A stretch of DNA of 11,517 bases from Chrysochromulina parva (lineage: Eukaryota; Haptophyta; Prymnesiales; Chrysochromulinaceae), in NCBI GenBank assembly GCA_002887195.1, contig PJAB01001912.1, positions 1 through 11,517 on the forward strand, written 5' to 3'. The translations under genes and the position numbers were made by a program. Position 1 is the first letter of the stretch. Each line of letters opens with the position of its first letter. Positions 4,988 through 11,517 of the stretch are shown one piece after another. The notes below the pieces were generated by a model, which saw only the letters and a list, made by a program, of their open reading frames with translations, ran no database searches and had not been told where the DNA came from.

Positions 4988-7785
4988 ATGTCCACGTCCG
5001 GACGAGAGGTGATATTCACGCCTCTCGCAGGCGCGCGCTCGGACTCGGCGGTGTGCTGCTACCTGCTCGAGCTCGAGGGCTGCACGCTGCTGCTCGACTG
5101 TGGCTGGGGCGCGGACTTCAATCCCGAGGAGCTCGCGTCGCTCGCCGAGGCGGCGCCACGCGTGGACGCTGTGCTGCTTTCGCACGCCGATCTTGCGCAT
5201 GTCGGTGCGCTGCCGTACGCGCGTGCGCGCCTCGGGCTGCGCGCACCCGTCTATGCCACCATTCCTGTCGTCAAGATGGCGCAGATGACGCTGTACGACG
5301 CACATGCCTCTGCCGCACGACACCGCAACCCAATGGCCACGGCGGAGGACGCTATGCTCTTCTCGCTCGACGACGTGCACGTGGCGCTGGGTGCAGCGAC
5401 CGAGCTCGTGTTTGCGCAGCTCACGCAGCTCCCCGGCGGCGTCACCATCTCGCCGCACGCGGCCGGGCACACGATCGGTGGCTGCGTGTGGCGCATTGCC
5501 GTCGGGGCCGAGGACATCCTGTACGCTCCCGAGTACAACCACCAGCGGGAGCGCCACCTACCTGCGGGCTCGATCGAAAAAATCTTCTTGGACAAGCCTA
5601 GCCTGCTCATCGCGCCCGCGCGCAATGCTCTCGTCGCCGCGGAGAAGGCGGCGGCCAAATCTCTTACCGACTACGTGACCGCGGCGCTCGCGCGCGGAGG
5701 TGATGTGATGCTGCCGTCGGACGCGGCGGGCCGGTCGCTCGAACTCGTGGCGGTGCTCGAGGCGCACTGGCGGCTGCACCGCGAGCTGCGCGGCGTGCCG
5801 GTCGTACTGCTCCAGGCTCAGGCCTTCAACACCATCGAGTTCGCCAAGAGCGAGATCGAGTGGATGGGTGACGAAGCCCTCTGATGAGCACTGATGACCA
5901 CCAAGTGCCCTCTGATTGCCCCCCTCCTCGCCAAGAGCAAGATCGAGTGGATGGGTGACGAAACCGTCAAGCCCCTCTGATGTCCTCTGATGACCACTGA
6001 TGACCACCGATGACCCTATGATTGAACCCCTCATCAGGTGATGAGGCCGTGAAGGCGTTCGACTCGCGTCGCGAGAATGCGTTCGATCTGAAGCACGTTC
6101 ACACCTGCCACTGCCTCGAGGAGCTCGCCAAATTGCCTTCGCCCAAGGTCGTGATCGCCACCTCGTCCGACCTGAGCAACGGCTTCAGCGCCGACCTGCT
6201 GCCATCGTTGCTCTCGCAGCCTCGAGGCCTGCTGCTGCTCACTCGGCGTGCGTCGCTGGGCTCTGTCGCTGGTCAGCTGGGTGCCACGCCGACGCCGCGC
6301 TGCCTGGGGCTCACTGTGCACGAAAGGGTCCCGCTCGAGGGCCCCGCGCTCGATGAGTACCTCGAGGCGCGCGCCGCGCGCGCGGCGGCCAAGGCCCACG
6401 CCAGAGCTGAGGCGAAGGCGGCGGCGGAGGCCAAGGCGGCGGCCGAGGCGGCCGAGGCGGCGGCTGCCGAGGAAGACGCGGCCGAGGCGGCGGCGCTGGC
6501 AGCGGCCGAGGCGGCGAGTGGCGGCGGCAGCAGCCCTGGCATGGCCCTCGTTGCTGCGAATAGCGTCGGTTCTCCTACCGTTCACATTCACAGCAGTAGT
6601 GCTCCCACCATCAACCGCACGCCCTCGCTCACGCCCCGGTCGAGCTTCCGGGTCAGCACCGGCGGTGGGAGCGGCGGCGGGCGCGCGCCGCCGCTGCTGC
6701 TTCCTTACGTGGAGACGTTTCCAATGCCGTCGGAATACGGCGAGGTCTTGTCCGAGGCCGAGCTCAAGCACATGACGGAAGGTGCGCGCGCGTACATGGC
6801 CATCGAGGTGGTGGGCGGTGGCGGCGGCGGCGACGGTGCAGCGGCGGAGGGCAGCAAGGCGGTGCTAGGGTTCGGCGCGGCGCGGGCGCGGCTGACGGCT
6901 ACCGGCGCCGGCACGATGGGGATGGCCGACGAGGACGACGAGGACGAGGATGATGCCGAGGGCGTCGTCCTGGGCGCAGAGAAGGCCGCCCGTGCAGCAC
7001 CCGTGGGCGACGGCGACGGCGAGGACGGCGAGGACGGCGAGGACGCGGACGCGGAGGAAGCTGATAGGGCAGGCTCGGAGGCGGCGGTGCCGTCTCAGTG
7101 GGTGGCGCGTCGCGTGACGGTGCCCGTACGCTGCGCCGTCCGCTTCGTCGATATGGAGGGCTCGAGTGACGGGCGGTCGATCAAGGCCATCCTGTCCCGC
7201 GTGGCGCCCCACAAGCTCGTGCTCATCCGAGGGGACTCGAAGGCCACTGATCACCTGGCCGAGTATTGCCGCTCGGTGGCGGACACGACCAATGCAGAGA
7301 GTCTCGTGTTCGCACCATCGGTCGGCGAGGCGGTGGACGGCTCTTCAAATGGAAGCGCGTACACGGTGCGCCTGAGCGACGCACTGCTCCGTACGCTCGC
7401 GCCCGTACAGATTGGCGCGTATGAGATCTCGACGCTCTCGGCCACGCTGCACCTGCCGCCCGCCGACGGCGCCGCGCGCGCGTGGTCGGGCGTGCTCGAG
7501 CCCGAGACCTGCCTAATAAGGAGCGACGCCACCTCGTCGGTCGTTTTTAGGCAGGTGGGCTCGTCGGTCCATTTGGTATCGCATGGGGACGTGCGCCTCG
7601 CCGAGCTGCGCCAGCTGCTCGTGCGCGCAGGCGAGCACGCTGAGTTTGTCGAGGGCGCGCTCGTCGTGAACTCGAGCGTGCGCGTGCGCAAGAAGGGCGC
7701 CAACAAGCTGCTGCTCGAGGGCTCGTATGGCCCAGACTACCTCCTCGTGCGCTCGATGCTGTACTCGCAGGTGGAGGCTGTGTAG
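4988..7785 (+). CDS. CPSF2: CPSF2 / CPSF-100, cleavage and polyadenylation specificity factor subunit 2 (two exons)
   Basis: Joining 4988..5867 and 6038..7785 gives 875 residues; human CPSF2 is 782. The N-terminal metallo-beta-lactamase domain has SHADLAH (65-71) where active enzymes have HxHxDH: the second His is Asp and the Asp is Ala. CPSF-100 is likewise a degenerate, non-catalytic partner of the endonuclease CPSF-73. Further landmarks are PVYATIPVVKMAQM (87-100), AAGHTIGG (158-165), YNHQRERHL (183-191), the beta-CASP segment ending EFAKSEIEWMGDEAVKAF, then HVHTCHCLEELAKLPSPKV. A lineage-specific linker follows: Ala/Glu-rich at about 406-454, two acidic runs at about 591-601 and 617-633. 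The conserved C-terminal region starts near 650 (RFVDMEGSSDGRSIK, AEFVEGALVVNSSVRVRKK, SYGPDYLLVRSMLY). It acts in the nuclear 3'-end processing complex. Splicing is inferred because the frame stops at 5882-5884 and resumes with exact family continuity at 6038. Confidence 0.93.
5841..6022 (+). repeat. Tandem duplication spanning the exon 1/intron boundary of CPSF2
   Basis: Block 1 (5841-5927) and block 2 (5928 to about 6022) align along their length. The first 35 bases (5841-5875 and 5928-5962) match at 34 positions. After a short insertion in block 2, both blocks run through CTCTGATGA, ACTGATGACCACC, a TGATTG word and a C-run. Block 1 holds 27 bases of exon 1 plus 60 bases of intron, so the exon end was copied into the intron along with its donor site. 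Confidence 0.88.
5868..6037 (+). other. GT-AG intron of CPSF2 with duplicated exon end
   Basis: Removing 5868-6037 (ATGG/GTGACG ... CATCAG/GTGATG) restores the conserved protein EWMG-DEAVKAF across the junction, with a phase-1 split Gly codon. Without splicing, the frame hits TGA at 5882-5884. The 170-bp intron lacks a long pyrimidine tract. It contains a near-perfect copy of the end of exon 1 with a second usable donor at 5955; splicing from there would give an 83-base intron but would retain the in-frame stop. Confidence 0.85.
5974..6023 (+). repeat. Degenerate 10-bp minisatellite in the CPSF2 intron
   Basis: Five adjacent 10-mers: CCTCTGATGT, CCTCTGATGA, CCACTGATGA, CCACCGATGA and CCCTATGATT. 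A related set sits in the first half of the intron at 5878-5917. The second unit here and the one at 5878-5887 are identical to the unit repeated at 1-120, read in the sense direction of that gene. Confidence 0.9.
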
Positions 7786-7934
7786 GTTTGTGACACAGTG
7801 TCAAACGAGGTTTCAGAGATTTAGAAACGCCCTGCACACTGGAAAACTGGAAATTGTCCGAAAAGTTGCCAGCGTAAGTTGTCCGAAAAGGGAACGGATG
7901 CTTTTCCAGCGCTTCGTCGGCTTCGTTAAAAATC
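7786..7934 (+). promoter_or_regulatory. Short intergenic region between CPSF2 and the DUF1338 gene
   Basis: 149 bp separate two genes on the same strand, holding the CPSF2 3' UTR and the next promoter. Two features stand out: a 13-bp symmetric element TGACACAGTGTCA at 7791-7803, just after the CPSF2 stop, and a 12-bp direct repeat TTGTCCGAAAAG at 7854-7865 and 7879-7890 (25-bp spacing) upstream of the next ATG. The repeat could be a paired factor-binding site. Confidence 0.45.
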
Positions 7935-8906
7935 ATGGCCGCAGGGGCTGCCTTCTCAATCCTGACGCGTGGCCCGCCGCTCGATGCCGCCGCACGCTGC
8001 GTCGCCAACGCTACGCCTGCCCGCAACGTGGCGGCCTTTGACCGCGCGTGGCACACGCTACTGCGCGCCTACCTTCAGCGCACGCCTTCTGCCTGCCGGG
8101 CGATCACACAGCTGGACTCGCTCGGCGCACACGTGCACAACGACCACATTGCGATGCGCTCCTTTGTCGACAGCTCCGGAGGCTCAGGTCTCGCCTTCCT
8201 CGGCGAGGCTTTCACCGCGTTTGGCTACGCGCCGCAGGACGACATCGTGATCCCGAGCCTGCCGGTCAACGCTAGGTGGTACGAGCCCCCTGAGGAGACG
8301 TCGTGGCCCAAGATCTTCGTCTCCGAGCTCCGCACCAAGGAGCTGCCGGAGCACGCCGCAGCAATCATCTTCGCGCACGTCGACGGCCACTACGGCAAGG
8401 CGGCGCACGAGCGACTGCGCGGCGCGTTGTCCGCTGGCGACGGCGACGCGCTCGCTCAGCTGCTTGACCAGCCGCCGTGGACACCGAGCGCGGAGGAGGT
8501 GGCCATCGTGCGTGCGGCCGACGGCGGCGACACCGCGCTGCGCTCCGCCACCGAGTACGCAAGCTGGACGCTCACGCACGCGCACCGCATCAACCATCTG
8601 ACGGTGCTTCAGAACGTGCTCGGGGCCGAATGGGGGAGCCTGCGGAGCCTGAACGCGCTGCTCGTCGCCGAGGGCTTCGAGTTCAACCCGGCGGGCGGAG
8701 CCGATGGCCTCACACAGGGGACGCGCGCGCTCTGCCTCGAGCAGTCTTCCACCGTCGCCGACCGCATCCCGCACACCTTTGGGTGTGGCAATGAACAGAG
8801 CGTGCCGTGCGCCTTCCTGGAGCTCATCGAGCGGCACGAGGGCTTCCGCGGCTTCCTCGGGCAGAATGCGAAGGGCATCTTCGAGAGTACGAAGATGCGG
8901 AGGTAG
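7935..8906 (+). CDS. DUF1338 family 2-oxoadipate dioxygenase/decarboxylase (HglS-like)
   Basis: A 323-residue DUF1338 protein. Characterised members are Fe(II) enzymes that convert 2-oxoadipate to 2-hydroxyglutarate and CO2 in lysine catabolism; plant members such as rice FLO7 also belong here. Metal ligands expected from the family can be placed: H71 in NDHIAMRSF, H221 in RINHLTV and E296 in PCAFLELIER. Other family landmarks are ARWYEPP (113-119), PKIFVSEL (125-132), EQSSTVADRIPHTFG (269-283) and NAKGIFEST (311-319) at the C-terminus. The protein is shorter than bacterial HglS but contains all three ligands. The first 40 residues are rich in Ala and Arg and low in acidic residues, consistent with an organellar transit peptide, though no cleavage site can be claimed. 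The start (AATCATGG) has a strong context. It follows CPSF2 by 149 bp with no functional link. Confidence 0.88.
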   Translation: MAAGAAFSILTRGPPLDAAARCVANATPARNVAAFDRAWHTLLRAYLQRTPSACRAITQLDSLGAHVHNDHIAMRSFVDSSGGSGLAFLGEAFTAFGYAPQDDIVIPSLPVNARWYEPPEETSWPKIFVSELRTKELPEHAAAIIFAHVDGHYGKAAHERLRGALSAGDGDALAQLLDQPPWTPSAEEVAIVRAADGGDTALRSATEYASWTLTHAHRINHLTVLQNVLGAEWGSLRSLNALLVAEGFEFNPAGGADGLTQGTRALCLEQSSTVADRIPHTFGCGNEQSVPCAFLELIERHEGFRGFLGQNAKGIFESTKMRR

Positions 8907-9116
8907 GGACTGCGGGGGTGGAGCTATTCTGTGAATGACATGAGTTTCGTCAGCGGCCGTTTCGTCCGAATCTGTGCGACACAAAATGGTGCTCTTGGAA
9001 AAGGACACGAGCGCGCCCGACTTTTTTACGTTATAGACCCCACCCAACATCAGTGTCATGCAGTGTGTTTGTGGAGTCCGGTAACTGTTGAGAACAATAG
9101 TACTGTGGGGGGCGCT

Positions 9117-9258
9117 GGTACCGGTCTTGTGTCCCGGCTCCCCCGGTGTCTTAAAAAGACACCCTGTAAATTACACCGGGGGAGCCGCGGTGCAAATGTA
9201 CCGGTGTCCCGTGTTTGTCCCGGCTCCCCCCGGTGTCTTTTTACCGGTACCGGACACC
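9117..9258. repeat. Nested direct and inverted repeat cluster, foldback-like
   Basis: A 9-bp inverted pair, GGTACCGGT at 9117-9125 and ACCGGTACC at 9243-9251, bounds the cluster. Inside, GTCCCGGCTCCCCC occurs directly at 9131 and 9217, and its core GGCTCCCCCGGTGT (9136-9149) is exactly inverted at 9173-9186. GGTGTCTT (9145-9152) can pair with AAGACACC (9156-9163) across a 3-base loop, and AAAAAGACACC (9153-9163) with GGTGTCTTTTT (9232-9242). Several mutually exclusive hairpins are therefore possible. It may be a small foldback or MITE-like element; no target-site duplication was identified. Confidence 0.8.
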
Positions 9259-9336
9259 AAAAGCAAACTTTCCTAAAGTAGTTCACCTCACAAGAGCCCT
9301 GAACTCGCATTTTTGCAAACACACATGACTTAAAAT

Positions 9337-9412
9337 CGGTACCATACTGGTGGTGCGCCGAGGCGACTGCCACACTCGTGGGGCGCCGGAGCGACTCCCA
9401 CGGTACCATACT
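9337..9412. repeat. Imperfect direct repeats in intergenic DNA
   Basis: CGGTACCATACT occurs exactly at 9337-9348 and 9401-9412. Between the two copies, GCGCCGAGGCGACTGCCAC (from 9355) is repeated imperfectly as GCGCCGGAGCGACTCCCAC (from 9383). No coding or RNA function is evident. Confidence 0.8.
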
Positions 9413-9581
9413 CCCACCAACCTTAGAACTGCGCTCACGCCGATCGCGCGACGAGCCCGCACCGCGCTGCTTCTTGGCCGCGTGCATCTATTCACCGTAG
9501 GCGCGCTCGCTCTCTTGCCGCGCACGCGCTGTCTCGCCATGCGCGTGCGCTCTCCCTCTCCGCTTCACTTTCCGCGACTTC

Positions 9582-10782
9582 TCACTGGAAGTCGTTGTCG
9601 TCGTCACCAAAGTCAGCCAGGTAGGCTGGCCGCTTGCCTGCCTGCCGCTCGCCTGCCTGCCACGGCGGAAACTCGTCCTTGGGCGCAGCTGGGACCTGCG
9701 AGGATCCAGCTGCGCCCTGCGCAGTCGGCTCCTCGTCCTCGTCCTCGTCCTCATCCTCGGGCACATAATTCTCCCAGAAGTGGAGGTAGGCTTGGAGCAT
9801 GAAGGTGAGCACCATGCCCTGCCGGATGGCGTCCCCCGTGGCGTTGTGATCTTGCTTCTTATCGAGGATAGTCCACGCCAGCCACTCCATGCCAAAGGGC
9901 ACGGTCTCGCCATCGGGCAACGCCGAAAGGTGGCCGTTGTGGCCCATCATCAGTCGTAAGACGCCCAGCTGGTCGCATACGTCGGCCGCCTCGATGTCGA
10001 ACTCCGAGCAGAGCTTGTTCTCGATGCCGCCATGGTGGACGAGGAGCGTGCCCTGCGCCACCTGCGCGCGGAGCGCGGCCCGGTACTGATCCATCTCGAG
10101 CTGCGTGAGCACCGTTACTTTGTCGCCGATCGAGAAGAGCGTCTTGACCACCATCTGGCCGTCCACGATGGTGAGCTTCACCAGGCCCACCTGCGTGAGG
10201 CCACAACGCTTGTGCTCCACGTCCGTCGCCGCGAAGGTGAGAGACCTGCCACAGGCAAGGGGGCATGTGAGACAGAAGGTGACTGGGGGCAAGGCTGGGC
10301 AGAGGCTGTGGCTGTGGCACTCACTGGGTGTCGCGCAGTTGGCGGAGAAGCGTGACCGTGTGCTGCACGAACTTGGAGTTGCTGCGGGTGATCGTGAGGA
10401 TGTCCCGCACGAAAGGCGAGTGGAGCTTGAAGATGTAGTTCGCTGAAGGCGCGCCCGGCGCACACGCAAGGAGAGCCACCATGTGCGGCTTCGCGAGGAG
10501 TTCCTTGGCGCGTCGCGTCGTGAGCTGCTGCGGTACACGATTTGGATAGAGGTCCGCAAGCTTCTTGTAGCCACCCGCTGCTGCTCTCGAAGCCTCCCAG
10601 CCCGAAGCGCCTGGCTTGCCTGGCTTGTGCAGACGGTCTGGGACCCACACACCGACTGCGACTCCTGCATCGTGGCACGATTTGCAGTACAGCGAGGCTC
10701 CCCGAAACTGTCCACGCAGTTTGCTGTTGCCGCGGCAAGCACCGCTGGCACGATTCTGGCACCATTTCTTGTTCTTGCTCAT
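9582..10782 (-). CDS. Cys-rich (zinc-finger-like) N-terminus plus DEDDh 3'-5' exonuclease-type domain (two exons)
   Basis: Joining 10782..10325 and 10245..9582 on the minus strand gives 373 residues. C8, C16, C33 and C36 in a basic N-terminus could bind zinc. Residues about 40-150 are unrecognised. After the splice junction, the DEDDh order is visible: ATDVE (D161, E163) for ExoI; HHGGIEN (223-229) for ExoII, with E228 where Asp is usual; D244 in CDQLGVLRLM; and HNATGDA (H286, D291) for ExoIII. This points to an RNase-T-like 3'-5' exonuclease acting on RNA or DNA. The tail is strongly acidic (EDEDEDEDEE) and ends in DDDNDF. I chose the ATG at 10782. The in-frame ATG at 10917 adds 45 low-information residues and has a TATA-like TCTATATG almost touching it, which fits transcription starting inside that extension. 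The exact family is not identified; Glu for Asp could alter activity. Confidence 0.68.
10246..10324 (-). other. 79-bp GT-AG intron of the exonuclease-like gene
   Basis: On the minus strand the donor is ACCCA/GTGAGT at 10324 and the acceptor TGTGGCAG/GTCTCT ends at 10246. Splicing joins the frame that ends RQLRDTQ with the one that begins SLTFAATDVE, keeping the CAG Gln codon in phase. A pyrimidine-rich tract and a CTCAC branch-like motif precede the acceptor. Unlike the other two introns, this one contains no 10-bp minisatellite. Confidence 0.82.
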
Positions 10783-11085
10783 GACCTGCAGTACTTGCAG
10801 AGCCCCGATGAGTCGGCTCTGGACGGCCCGCTCGGCACTGGCGGCTGGCCCCCGATCACTTCCGACCACTTCGGCCGACCCCCGATCTTCGCGGCGCGCC
10901 AGCGCCGAGATGGGCATATCGACATATAGACCCCCCCAACCCCCGCCACCGTCACTGAGGCTGTGGCTGTGGCGTTTCTGTTGTTTCGGCTAAGAAACGC
11001 TGACACTCGCACATCTTCGGAAGGCGCCAGCCGAAATGGCGCCAACGTGGCTGTGGCAGTGCATCTGATACTGCCCGGCCGCTCT

Positions 11086-11165
11086 AGCGGCGCTGCGGCG
11101 GCTGCGGCTGAAGCGGCTTCGGCAGCGGCTGCGCTGCGGCTGCGGCTGGAGCGGCGGAGGCTGTT
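11086..11165. repeat. Imperfect GCGGCT-type simple repeat
   Basis: About 80 bases made almost entirely of GCGGCT, GCGGCTG and close variants, followed by further GCTGCTGC runs to about 11245. This is low-complexity sequence in a probable promoter or intergenic region. Confidence 0.8.
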
Positions 11166-11415
11166 TGTAACACTGCGGCCCTGCTGCGGCCTGCCGCTGT
11201 CGCGGCTGCTAGTTGCTGCTGCTGCTGCCCCTGCTGCAGCAAGGCTAAGGCGGCCGTGGCAGCTGCCTTCTGTTAGCCCCCGTGCGGCAAGCGAACCGCC
11301 AAATCACTTTCGCCGCCGATCTCCTGTAGCCGCCGCTCCTTAGGGAGCAACGGCGCACGAATGCATTCTTGAGGCTTTTTCGAGGGGCCGTCCGAGCGAA
11401 AAGATTTTGAGAAAA

Positions 11416-11470
11416 AGTCAAGTCAAGTCACGTCAAGTCAAGTTCCGTTAGGTTCAGTTCAGTTCAGTTT
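11416..11470. repeat. 5-bp tandem repeat (TCAAG grading into TTCAG)
   Basis: Roughly eleven consecutive pentamers: TCAAG units with one TCACG, a transition through TTCCG and TTAGG, then TTCAG units. The strict 5-base phase across about 55 bp marks a degenerate tandem array that shifted its unit partway. Confidence 0.85.
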
Positions 11471-11517
11471 CTTCGCGGTCCCTCCACGCTCACTCCACCT
11501 CCGGTCCCTGATGTGAT

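Larger units (their letters stand above)
8907..9581. other. Convergent intergenic region, no supported gene
   Basis: 675 bp between two converging stop codons. It is less G+C-rich than the genes and contains no conserved protein in any frame. It holds a nested inverted-repeat cluster (9117-9258), an imperfect direct-repeat pair (9337-9412), and otherwise unremarkable sequence. Short open frames on both strands here are repetitive or overlap the exonuclease gene. No AATAAA is evident near either stop. Confidence 0.6.
10783..11517. promoter_or_regulatory. Upstream region of the exonuclease-like gene; repeats, no supported gene
   Basis: 735 bp upstream of the chosen start, running to the window edge. 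In the minus sense a TATA-like TCTATATG lies at about 10921-10928. Two short inverted repeats are present: GCGTTTCT/AGAAACGC (10972-10979 and 10993-11000) and GGCGCCA/TGGCGCC (11023-11029 and 11037-11043). The 17-mer GAGGCTGTGGCTGTGGC at 10957-10973 is identical to one in the gene's intron (10302-10318). A GCGGCT-type imperfect repeat follows, then CTG runs near 11211-11235, then a 5-bp repeat. Ala-rich open frames here reflect the GCN-type repeats. Confidence 0.45.

Noticed and set aside
5868..6037. Programmed frameshift, or two separate genes, at the break in CPSF2
   Set aside because: The two parts are in one conserved protein, and a GT-AG intron restores the family sequence exactly across the junction.
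6034..6771. 245-residue open frame antisense to CPSF2
   Set aside because: Arg/Gly-rich antisense shadow of the Ala/Glu-rich linker; the plus strand encodes a conserved protein here.
8184..9059. 291-residue open frame antisense to the DUF1338 gene
   Set aside because: The sense frame matches a known family throughout, and the antisense frame shows no domain.
9350..9802. 150-residue open frame on the plus strand
   Set aside because: It overlaps the acidic C-terminus of the exonuclease-like gene and intergenic repeats; composition is Arg/Pro/Leu-rich as expected of an antisense frame in GC-rich DNA.
10963..11343. 126-residue Ala-rich open frame on the plus strand
   Set aside because: It is a translation of GCGGCT and CTG simple repeats with no recognisable domain, lying in the upstream region of the minus-strand gene.
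11441..11470. Telomere-like GTTAGG
   Set aside because: A single occurrence inside a 5-bp degenerate tandem array, not a TTAGGG array.
1..11517. A bacterial-style operon, defence system or virus-derived cluster
   Set aside because: Genes alternate strands, contain spliceosomal introns and are mostly eukaryotic housekeeping genes; no capsid, polymerase, integrase or toxin-antitoxin pattern is visible.

Overview
The window looks like nuclear DNA of a unicellular eukaryotic alga. It is GC-rich and gene-dense. Its genes encode eukaryote-specific proteins (CPSF-100, ADAT2, MOZART2), and at least two genes are interrupted by GT-AG introns. The mix of a bacterial-type DUF6473 domain with a sulfotransferase, a GT77-like glycosyltransferase, Ala-rich insertions in a conserved protein and intronic minisatellites fits a haptophyte-like marine alga. 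That taxonomic call is an inference from style, because no rRNA or organelle marker is present.

Layout, left to right. (1) 1-217 is the 5' part of an intron, filled by a 10-bp tandem repeat that runs off the window edge. (2) 218-1848 (-) is the first exon of a DUF6473-sulfotransferase fusion; the rest of the gene lies off the left edge. (3) 2225-3718 (-) is a secretory-pathway nucleotide-diphospho-sugar glycosyltransferase. (4) 3986-4189 (+) is a very small MOZART2 (gamma-tubulin complex) protein. (5) 4229-4825 (-) is ADAT2, the catalytic subunit of tRNA A34 deaminase, convergent with MOZART2 across 39 bp. (6) 4988-7785 (+) is CPSF2/CPSF-100 in two exons. (7) 7935-8906 (+) is a DUF1338 2-oxoadipate dioxygenase/decarboxylase. 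(8) 8907-9581 is a convergent intergenic region with a nested inverted-repeat cluster. (9) 9582-10782 (-) is a two-exon gene joining a Cys-rich zinc-finger-like N-terminus to a DEDDh exonuclease-type domain. (10) 10783-11517 is its upstream region, with simple repeats and no supported gene.

The genes do not form one pathway. Two act in RNA maturation (ADAT2, CPSF2) and a third may do so (the exonuclease). Two are likely to act in the secretory pathway on glycans (glycosyltransferase, sulfotransferase). The others are a microtubule-nucleation protein and a lysine-catabolism enzyme. Gene pairs share short divergent promoters or nearly touching 3' ends, as expected in a compact genome.

The most striking signal is in the introns. 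The CPSF2 intron and the sulfotransferase intron carry the same 10-bp unit (CCTCTGATGA in the sense direction of both genes). The CPSF2 intron also contains a tandemly duplicated copy of the preceding exon end, and its first bases resemble the first bases of the next exon. Together these look like a record of intron gain or remodelling by local duplication. No bacterial-type operon, defence system, CRISPR array, tRNA, rRNA or autonomous transposon was seen.
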